From contig JAJDAD010000048.1 of the NCBI GenBank assembly GCA_029262055.1, positions 1 to 64,000 of the forward strand: a stretch of 64,000 nt of DNA, written 5' to 3'. The notes below the pieces were generated by a model. It made no database searches, was not told where the DNA came from, and saw nothing but the letters and a program-made list of their open reading frames with translations. A program made the translations under genes and the position numbers. Below are positions 35,673-42,515 of this stretch, piece after piece; the first letter of the stretch is position 1, and the number at the start of each line of letters is the position of its first letter. Origin of the DNA: Candidatus Zhuqueibacterota bacterium. Lineage in GTDB: Bacteria > Zhuqueibacterota > Zhuqueibacteria > Oceanimicrobiales > Oceanimicrobiaceae.

Positions 35673-37787
35673 TCAGTCTTCCTTGTCTGAATCCTGGTTC
35701 ACGGGACATGGACTCTCGCAGGCGACGTTCCTCAGGTAGTCGAATAGGTCATCTTGCGCTCTGGAGGTACACGTTTCCTCCGGAATTCGGTAAGTATTGT
35801 CCTGCTTTTCATTGATGACGCGCGCCTTGGTCGCATCGCACCACTGAATTTCAAAAAAGTCACGGAGCTGGCGTTGCACGGCTGGGTCGTAGATTGGTGC
35901 TGTCACTTCAACGCGGTTGTCGAGATTTCTGACCATCCAGTCAGCCGAAGAGATAAAGTACTTCTCGTCACCGCCGTTACAAAAAACCGAGATGCGCGAA
36001 TGTTCCAGATACTTGTCAACGATGCTGATGACTTCAATGTTTTCGCTCAGACCGGGAACGCCCGGGACCATAGAGCAGATGCCGCGAATGATCATGCGGA
36101 TTTTTACTCCGGCCCGGCTTGCTATGTAAAGCAAGTCGATCATTTTCTTGTCAACCAGGCTATTAAGCTTGACAAAAATATAGGCAGACTTGCCGGCCTC
36201 GGCGTTCTTGATCTCGGCCTTGATCAACTTGGTGAACTTCTTGCGCATATAAAATGGGGAAACGATCAGATGTTTGTACTGGAATGTTCGATAATTATTC
36301 TCCAGGAATTCAAAGACCCGGGCAATCTCCTTGGTAAGGCGCGGATCCGCGGTAAAAAGCGCGTGGTCGCTGTAAATCCTGGCGGTAGTTTCATTGTAGT
36401 TGCCGGTGCCCACGATACCGTAATGCACCAGTTTCTTCCCCTCTTTACGGGTGATGAGACAAAGCTTGGAATGCACTTTCATGCCGGGCACCGAATCAAT
36501 CAAATGCGCCCCGGCCTCTTCCAGACTTTGCGTCCAGAAGATATTCGCCTCTTCATCAAAACGGGCCTTCAACTCCAGCAGCACGGCTACTTCTTTGCCA
36601 TTTCGGCGTGCATTCACCAGCGCGTTGATTATGTTGGAGTTTTTCGCGACCCGGTAGAGCGTCATCTTGATGGAAACCACTTTGGGATCGATCGCGGCCT
36701 CGCGCAGAAGGTCGATCACGTAATGAAAAGATTGATACGGAAAGTGCAAAATAACATCCCGCGCCTTGATGGTTTCGATAAGGCTACGAGACTCCTCGAT
36801 GCTGCTAAGCTCAAGGGCGCGACGACGGCTGTACTCCAGATGCCCTGCGCCCACACTGGGAAATGACATAAAGTCTTTGGCATTGTGATAGCGTCCACCC
36901 GGAATGACATTGTCATGGTCTGCCAGCTTGTTGCGGTCAAGTACGTAGGTTAGCAAATCTTTCGGCATCTCGCGGTCATAGACAAACCGCACCGGCTGGC
37001 CCTGCAAGCGCTGCTTGATCGACTTGGAGATTTTCTCCAGAGAACTTTTGGTGATGTCGTCGTCGATCTCCAGCTCTGCATCCCTTGTCAATTTTATGGT
37101 GTAGGCTGAGATTTGATCATAATCAAAAATAGCAAAAATCTCCTGCAGGCCATAGCGGATAACGTCGTCAAGCATAATCAGATACTTGCGATCTTCAACC
37201 CCCGGCAGCATGATAAACCTGGGCAGGGTCACGACCGGAACTTCGATTAACGCATATTTTGCATTCTCCCGCTCATTTGCTTTTGACAAATGTACTGCCA
37301 GATAAATGACCTGATTGCGTAAATACGGAAAACGCGGCACCTCTTCCAACATGATGGGAACCAGGGATGGTCGCACTTCCTGGCGGAAATACGACTGCAC
37401 GAAACCCTCCTGCTCCGGATTCAGTTGCTTCTCATTGATGATAAAGACCTTTTCCGCCTCCAGCTCCTTGTGCAGCGCCGTAAACGTCTGGTCAAACTTC
37501 TCCCGTTGCTTCAGAACAACTTTGTTAATTTTCTCCAGGACCTTTTTGGGAGAGCCGAAACTGGCTTTGGTCTTCACGCCGGCGTTGTCGAGACGCATCA
37601 ACGACCCCACGCGGACGCGGAAAAACTCATCGAGGTTGGAAGAAAATATACCAAGAAATTTCAATCGCTCCAGCAGGGGAACCGCTGGGTCGGCAGCCTC
37701 CTGTAAGACACGGGCGTTAAAAGATAGCCAACTGATTTCACGATTGACGTACGGGTTGGGGGCAGAAGTGTTCTTTTGCTTTGGCAT
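35673..37787 (-). CDS. ppk: Polyphosphate kinase 1
   Basis: PPK1 makes polyphosphate from ATP. The 704 residues match the family in length and domains: N-terminal 'YVNREISWLSFNARVLQEA', middle, and two phospholipase-D-like C-terminal domains. The autophosphorylated histidine is visible at H439 in 'GMKVHSKLCLITR', the second conserved histidine in 'YLEHSRISVFCNGGDEKYF'. It is the first gene of an operon with the CHAD and ParA genes. A 15-base motif 41 bases upstream recurs upstream of the TonB receptor. Confidence 0.96.
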   Translation of the reverse strand: MPKQKNTSAPNPYVNREISWLSFNARVLQEAADPAVPLLERLKFLGIFSSNLDEFFRVRVGSLMRLDNAGVKTKASFGSPKKVLEKINKVVLKQREKFDQTFTALHKELEAEKVFIINEKQLNPEQEGFVQSYFRQEVRPSLVPIMLEEVPRFPYLRNQVIYLAVHLSKANERENAKYALIEVPVVTLPRFIMLPGVEDRKYLIMLDDVIRYGLQEIFAIFDYDQISAYTIKLTRDAELEIDDDITKSSLEKISKSIKQRLQGQPVRFVYDREMPKDLLTYVLDRNKLADHDNVIPGGRYHNAKDFMSFPSVGAGHLEYSRRRALELSSIEESRSLIETIKARDVILHFPYQSFHYVIDLLREAAIDPKVVSIKMTLYRVAKNSNIINALVNARRNGKEVAVLLELKARFDEEANIFWTQSLEEAGAHLIDSVPGMKVHSKLCLITRKEGKKLVHYGIVGTGNYNETTARIYSDHALFTADPRLTKEIARVFEFLENNYRTFQYKHLIVSPFYMRKKFTKLIKAEIKNAEAGKSAYIFVKLNSLVDKKMIDLLYIASRAGVKIRMIIRGICSMVPGVPGLSENIEVISIVDKYLEHSRISVFCNGGDEKYFISSADWMVRNLDNRVEVTAPIYDPAVQRQLRDFFEIQWCDATKARVINEKQDNTYRIPEETCTSRAQDDLFDYLRNVACESPCPVNQDSDKED

Positions 37788-37994
37788 TAACCTAGTAACG
37801 TCTGGAGAGGTAGCTCTACACTCGTCTGCGAAATAGTTTTAAGGATTGAGAGCAGTACCGGGAACGCTGTTGCCTTGTCAGGCCGGTCCCCAAAAACGAC
37901 AGCATCGGCCGGGGCCTGAACTGGATGCTTGCTTTTTCTTTATCGGTACTATATGATAATAACTGTGGCGGTTAAATCAAGGGGAAAGTATCTC

Positions 37995-38008
37995 TTAAAG
38001 TACTTTAA
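37995..38008. repeat. Perfect 14-bp palindrome
   Basis: TTAAAGTACTTTAA is a perfect inverted repeat with no spacer. It lies 39 bases past the stop of the dehydratase gene and about 208 bases upstream of ppk, so it could be an operator for ppk or a chance AT-rich palindrome. Confidence 0.4.
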
Positions 38009-38046
38009 CATATTCAAACGCCCTTTGAAGACCTAAGGGGTAAAAA

Positions 38047-38991
38047 TCAGTTCGCTAGAATGTGCGTCATGGTCGCACCGTCAATGTTACCACCGCTCAG
38101 GATAATGCCGGCGCGTCCGGAAACGTCAGTGACACCCTGCAGCAGGGCAGCGATGCCAAGAGCGCCGGAAGGCTCAACCACCAGCTTGGTCCGGTAGAAA
38201 AGAAACTTGACGGCTTCGATGATTGACGCTTCTGTCACCGTGTGCATGGCGTCAACATGTTGCAGGATCAGCGGGAATGTGAGCTTACCTAGTGAGGGCG
38301 TGCGTGTACCGTCAGCGATGGTGTCCGGATTGTGAACCGTGTGCAAAGTCCCGCTGCGGAAGGACCTGGTGGCGTCATCGGCCGCTTCCGGTTCGATGCC
38401 CAGAACTTTGCATCCCGGACAAAGGGTCTTAACCGCGACCGCAGAACCGCTGAGCAGTCCGCCGCCGCCACAAGGCACGAGGAGAAAATCCAGCCCTTGC
38501 GTCGCCTCGAGCAACTCCAGCGCCGCCGTGCCCTGGCCGGCAATCACATCTTCATGATCGTAAGGGGGAATGAGGGCAAGTTTGCTCGTTTGCTGCAGGT
38601 CGACCGCCAATGTTTCACGGGTTGTCTCAGAAGGATCATACTCGATTACCCTCGCACCATACCCTTCGGTGGCCAGACGTTTGGTCCGCGGTGCGTTGTC
38701 AGGCATAATCACCGTCGTCGCAACGCCCAACAGTTTGCCGGCCAAAGCGATGGCCTGGGCGTGGTTGCCGGAGGAATAAGTCAGAACGCCGCGGTTTTTC
38801 TCCTCGTCGCTCAATTGCGAAATGGCATTGAACGCACCGCGGAACTTGAAGGCGCCCACCCGTTGAAAGTTCTCACACTTCAAGAATATCTCGGCACCGA
38901 CGATCCGGTTGAGTGTCGTCGAAGTCATGACAGGAGTCTTATTCGCGTAGCCCTTTAAACGGGCTTGCGCCTGCTGTATTTTTTTAAACAT
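38047..38991 (-). CDS. PLP-dependent serine/threonine dehydratase or serine racemase-like enzyme
   Basis: A fold-type II pyridoxal-phosphate enzyme of 314 residues. The PLP lysine is K49 in 'RVGAFKFRGA', with the substrate loop S-S-G-N-H-A-Q and the phosphate-binding glycine loop C-G-G-G-G-L. The length fits the catabolic threonine dehydratase or serine racemase-like subgroup: there is no C-terminal ACT regulatory domain, unlike biosynthetic IlvA. The exact substrate cannot be read from sequence. It is a single gene with space on both sides. Confidence 0.88.
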   Translation of the reverse strand: MFKKIQQAQARLKGYANKTPVMTSTTLNRIVGAEIFLKCENFQRVGAFKFRGAFNAISQLSDEEKNRGVLTYSSGNHAQAIALAGKLLGVATTVIMPDNAPRTKRLATEGYGARVIEYDPSETTRETLAVDLQQTSKLALIPPYDHEDVIAGQGTAALELLEATQGLDFLLVPCGGGGLLSGSAVAVKTLCPGCKVLGIEPEAADDATRSFRSGTLHTVHNPDTIADGTRTPSLGKLTFPLILQHVDAMHTVTEASIIEAVKFLFYRTKLVVEPSGALGIAALLQGVTDVSGRAGIILSGGNIDGATMTHILAN

Positions 38992-39134
38992 GGTATGCTG
39001 AACTCCCTTGAGTCATCTAGCCTGCTCTATTCATAAACTACCTTTCTTGTCATCCTGGAAGGATCTTTTTTGGTAAAACCTGTGCCGGTTGATAGCTACC
39101 GGACCTGTTGAAAAAGGATTCCTCCTGAATGGCT

Positions 39135-39206
39135 GTGGTTTTTAGATTTGGGCACAATACGCTGATTCATGAATTATCCAGGCTAGTTCAGGCTTCTAAA
39201 AACCAC
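39135..39206. repeat. 12-bp perfect inverted repeat at the end of azlD
   Basis: GTGGTTTTTAGA (39135-39146) is the exact reverse complement of TCTAAAAACCAC (39195-39206), with 48 bases between, which hold another palindrome (ATTCATGAAT). It could fold as a 3' hairpin of the transcript; no T-run follows directly. Confidence 0.55.
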
Positions 39207-39508
39207 TTACAGACGCCAAAGGCTATCATGCCGGCAACAATGGTCACGAGCAGATTCCGGCTGCGCCAGGCCACCAACGCCGCCACCAGACCGCCCAATA
39301 GCCACGGGTTGGAGTAGTTCAATTGCAACGTTCCCTCCGGCATCAGGGTGGAAGGAAAAATAATTGCTGCGAGAACTGCCGGCGGTACATATTGCAATGC
39401 TCGTGACAGGAAATCAGGAAACGCGATCTGTTCCGCCACCGCAAAAAGCGGGTAGCGGATAAGATATGTGACCACTGCCATGCCGGCAATAAGATAGACT
39501 TCGTTCAT
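39188..39508 (-). CDS. azlD: AzlD-family branched-chain amino-acid export subunit
   Basis: A 106-residue membrane protein with about four hydrophobic helices, matching AzlD. It works with AzlC to export branched-chain amino acids and analogues. The ATG at 39508 overlaps the azlC stop (ATGA); the longer frame lies in azlC. 'TYLIRYPLFAVAEQI' and 'ALQYVPPAVLAAIIFP' are the family's conserved parts. The last part of the gene forms one arm of a 12-bp inverted repeat. Confidence 0.9.
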   Translation of the reverse strand: MNEVYLIAGMAVVTYLIRYPLFAVAEQIAFPDFLSRALQYVPPAVLAAIIFPSTLMPEGTLQLNYSNPWLLGGLVAALVAWRSRNLLVTIVAGMIAFGVCKWFLEA

Positions 39509-40224
39509 CGCGTCCCCTTGCGCGTCACAAGAATCTCGAACAATACGCCAACTGCGATTCCACAGGCAGCAGCCAACATCAGGCCCAGCTTGTGCGGCAG
39601 CGCATAGGCCAACACGGAAACCCCACCTGAAATCAGAACAACCCACCACATGACTCGACTTTTCAGGTATGGCATCAACATGCCAATAAACGTTACCGGC
39701 ATCGCAAAATCAAGCCCCCAGCCGGCGATGTTTGGAAAAGAGCGGCCGGCGGTCAGGCCGATGAAAGTACAAAGTTGCCAATTCAAATACATCGTAAACG
39801 CGGAGCCAAAATAATACCAGGTCGTGATCGGTTTCTTTTGCTCGCTCCAACGATTCATGACAACGGCAAACGTCTCGTCGGTCAACCAAAAAGCGAACGG
39901 GGGTCGAATCAAATGACTCCAGTTCTTAACATGTGGGACCAGGGTTGCCGCATAAAGTAAATGGCGTAGATTTACCACAAATGTCGTTGCGACAATTATG
40001 GGCCAGGCGGTGGCACCTGCCAGCAGACCGAGGGCAATAAACTGCGCGGATCCTGCATAGACGAACACGGACATCGCTATTGTTGCTTGAAAAGAAAGCC
40101 CGTTTACAGTGGCGAGCGTTCCAAAAATAACACCAAATGGAATCGCGCCGATGACCAACGGCGTGGTGTTGCGCATGCCCGCCAATAGTTCGGACATCGG
40201 TGGTCGCGTTTTGGTAACCGCCAT
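39505..40224 (-). CDS. azlC: AzlC-family branched-chain amino-acid exporter
   Basis: The larger subunit of the AzlCD exporter, 239 residues, with the signature 'PLVIGAIPFGVIFGTLATVNGLSF' region and 'YAGSAQFIALGLLAG' and several membrane helices. I chose the ATG at 40224 (M-A-V-T-K-T), one base after the stop of the MarR-GNAT gene. It is followed by azlD with a 4-base overlap. Confidence 0.92.
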   Translation of the reverse strand: MAVTKTRPPMSELLAGMRNTTPLVIGAIPFGVIFGTLATVNGLSFQATIAMSVFVYAGSAQFIALGLLAGATAWPIIVATTFVVNLRHLLYAATLVPHVKNWSHLIRPPFAFWLTDETFAVVMNRWSEQKKPITTWYYFGSAFTMYLNWQLCTFIGLTAGRSFPNIAGWGLDFAMPVTFIGMLMPYLKSRVMWWVVLISGGVSVLAYALPHKLGLMLAAACGIAVGVLFEILVTRKGTR

Positions 40225-40225
40225 A

Positions 40226-41170
40226 TCAGACCAGCTCCAGCACCATATAAACATCCGAGCGCTGGTAGTGTTCGGACTGTCCTGAAGGATAAGGCGCGTG
40301 CCTGAAGCCGATCTTCTTATAGAGATTCAAGGCGGGAAGCAAGCGGCTGTTGGTTTCGAGGAAGATTCTTTTCTGAGCCAGGGAGCGGGCTTTCTCAACT
40401 GCCGCCAACGCAAGCTTCTCCCCAATATGCAGCCCCTTGTATTTTTCTGTGACCGACATCTTGGCTAGCTCAAACATCTCTCCTTGTTTAATCAAAGCAG
40501 AGGTTCCGATGATCTCACCCTGAAATCGTGCAAAGAAAATGCAGCCGCCGTTTGCCAGGATATGTCTTTCCGGGTCGGACAGGATTTCATTGTCTATTTC
40601 TTCGACGTAAAAATACTTTTCGAGCCATTCGAAGTTGAGTCGCTTAAAATCCGCGCGATAGATTTCCTCGTATTCGATGATTTCAACTGAGTCGGCCTCG
40701 CGCGCCAGAATACGTTTTCGAACCAATGTATCGAGGCTGGTCTTTTTCAGCTCGCGCTCGAAACCCGCTAAGGCGCTCATCAGATCGACGCCCGCTCTGA
40801 CAATGACTTCCCGCACGGACTGCAAAATGTCATTCCAGATCGGCTCCATTTCGTCGCAGAGCTTGTGGCCTTTCGTGCTCAGAACAAGCAGCTTGCGGCG
40901 GTCATCGCCCGGGTCCTGCCGACTCTCAACAATTCCCTCCTCGATGATCTTCTTCGCCATCTGGCTAATGGCTGAGTGCGTCACACCTAGTTCTTTGGCC
41001 AAATCCGTGACGGACTTTGGACCTTTTTGAAATAGAACATAAACAATTGGAAACCACCTGGCCTGAAACGGGATCTGTCTCTCCCGGTAGATCAAATCTC
41101 CCATATTGAACAGAGAGTCGCTGAGCAATTTCAGACGACTGCCCAATGCGAGTTCGGTTGAACGAATCAT
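40226..41170 (-). CDS. MarR-type regulator fused to a GNAT acetyltransferase
   Basis: A 314-residue fusion. Residues about 1-145 form a MarR winged-helix domain ('VTDLAKELGVTHSAISQMAKKI', 'RQDPGDDRRKLLVLSTKG'). Residues about 165-314 form a GNAT fold ('ELAKMSVTEKYKGLHIGEKLALAAVE', 'NLYKKIGF'). Such fusions are known in many bacteria. It is the first gene of the azlCD operon and likely controls it, responding to a small ligand. An inverted repeat at 41195-41214 overlaps its probable promoter. The acetylated substrate is unknown. Confidence 0.9.
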   Translation of the reverse strand: MIRSTELALGSRLKLLSDSLFNMGDLIYRERQIPFQARWFPIVYVLFQKGPKSVTDLAKELGVTHSAISQMAKKIIEEGIVESRQDPGDDRRKLLVLSTKGHKLCDEMEPIWNDILQSVREVIVRAGVDLMSALAGFERELKKTSLDTLVRKRILAREADSVEIIEYEEIYRADFKRLNFEWLEKYFYVEEIDNEILSDPERHILANGGCIFFARFQGEIIGTSALIKQGEMFELAKMSVTEKYKGLHIGEKLALAAVEKARSLAQKRIFLETNSRLLPALNLYKKIGFRHAPYPSGQSEHYQRSDVYMVLELV

Positions 41171-41194
41171 TTTCGCATCACTATATAATATATA

Positions 41195-41214
41195 TTACGT
41201 AAGCTCTAACGTAA
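41195..41214. promoter_or_regulatory. Candidate MarR operator over promoter
   Basis: TTACGT (41195-41200) and ACGTAA (41209-41214) form an inverted repeat with an 8-base spacer, 25-44 bases upstream of the MarR-GNAT start. A TATAAT-like AT-rich box (about 41181-41195) follows downstream on the minus strand. This is how autoregulating MarR operators are placed. Confidence 0.55.
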
Positions 41215-41277
41215 CATGATAAAGATTAGTTTCAGCATCATCTGTGAAAGGATAAGGGCGATAAAGCACCCGGGGGC

Positions 41278-42387
41278 CTAGTCAAACCTCGCCAAGCGGA
41301 ACGGATGCAACATGCCCGGGGAGTTCCCCGTCAGAATAAGCTCGGAAATCAACTTCGCCGTGATCGGTGCAAGCAGAATGCCATTCCGGAAGTGACCCGT
41401 GGCAACGAACAGATTATCATAAGGCGTCGAACCCAGGATGGGTAGATTGTCACTGGTGTCGGGACGCAAACCCGCCCAGGTCTGCCGCACGGAGGCTGCG
41501 CCCAAAGCCGGGACGGTTGCAATGGCGGCAGCCAGCAACTGCTGAATACCGGCGGCGCTCGTTTCCCGGTTGTACCCGACATTCTCCAGCGTGCTACCCA
41601 CAAGGGTTCTGCCATCGGGCCACGGGACAATGTAACAGCCGGTGGAATGAACCAGGCGCCGCAGGAATTGTTTCTCAACGTGCAGATGCACAATTTGCCC
41701 GCGTACGGGCCTGACCGGAATCGTCAAATCGAGGTCGATCTGTGGAGACCAGCACCCCGCTGCAATGACCACGCGATCCGCTGCGATCCCTCCGCCAGTG
41801 GTCTTGACTCCTGTAGCGCGGCTGCCGGCGGTCTCGACATTGAGGACTTTTGTGTTCGCAAGAAACGTCACACCCTTCACGGTTGCGGAGGTCACCAGGG
41901 CCTGCATCAACTCCCGGTTGTTCACGTAGCTATCGCGCGGAAAAAACAATCCCGACTGGACACAATCGGCCAAACCCGGCTGTAGTTTCTTAAGCTCCCC
42001 GGACGACAGATCCTGGATGGGCTTATCGGCAAGCTGCATACGGTCCAACAGGCCGGCAAGGATCTCAGCCTCTTGAAAATCCGCCGCAACCATAAGGCTA
42101 CCTCCGGTTTGGTAGCCGATCTCTTGTCCCGAGTCCTGCTGGAGACGCGCGACCCACTCAGCGTAGAGCTTGTGGCTTTCTTCAAAAAGAGCAGCCAAAA
42201 CCGGTGAAACGTGATGAACCACTTCCGCGTACGGCGCCAGCATGCCGGCGGCAGCCCAAGAGGCCTCCTTGCCCGGTTGACCTTTTTCAACAACAGTCAC
42301 CTTGAGGCCCGCGTCCGCAAGCCGTTCTGCGATAGCACAGCCGATAATTCCGCCGCCGATGATGAGGACATCTGTAGCCGTACTCAA
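41278..42387 (-). CDS. thiO: Glycine oxidase ThiO-like FAD enzyme
   Basis: An FAD-dependent amine oxidase of the DAO family that makes iminoglycine for the thiamine thiazole. It begins 'STATDVLIIGGGIIGCAIAE', with the FAD-binding G-G-G-I-I-G, and has 'RPVRGQIVHL', 'VGSTLENVGYN' and 'GHFRNGILLAPITAKLISEL', typical of ThiO. I chose a TTG at 42387 with GGAG 8 bases upstream; it gives 369 residues, the length of the Bacillus enzyme. No other thiamine genes are adjacent, so another amino-acid substrate remains possible. Confidence 0.85.
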   Translation of the reverse strand: MSTATDVLIIGGGIIGCAIAERLADAGLKVTVVEKGQPGKEASWAAAGMLAPYAEVVHHVSPVLAALFEESHKLYAEWVARLQQDSGQEIGYQTGGSLMVAADFQEAEILAGLLDRMQLADKPIQDLSSGELKKLQPGLADCVQSGLFFPRDSYVNNRELMQALVTSATVKGVTFLANTKVLNVETAGSRATGVKTTGGGIAADRVVIAAGCWSPQIDLDLTIPVRPVRGQIVHLHVEKQFLRRLVHSTGCYIVPWPDGRTLVGSTLENVGYNRETSAAGIQQLLAAAIATVPALGAASVRQTWAGLRPDTSDNLPILGSTPYDNLFVATGHFRNGILLAPITAKLISELILTGNSPGMLHPFRLARFD

Positions 42388-42515
42388 TGCAAATACTCCG
42401 TGAAATACCCGATAAAGTTTATCGCGCAATATGAGTATTCACACATAGAATAGCAAGTGCCCCGGTGCAGCGAAGACAGAGTAGGGTAGAAAAATGCGGC
42501 CCGACGGAGGAGGGC

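Noticed and set aside
35754-36866. 370-codon plus-strand frame
   Set aside because: Antisense to ppk, which has the PPK1 catalytic histidines. It is a shadow frame.
37800-38046. Sigma-28-like box (TTATCGGT) near ppk
   Set aside because: No matching -35 at the right distance, and the last base does not fit the consensus.
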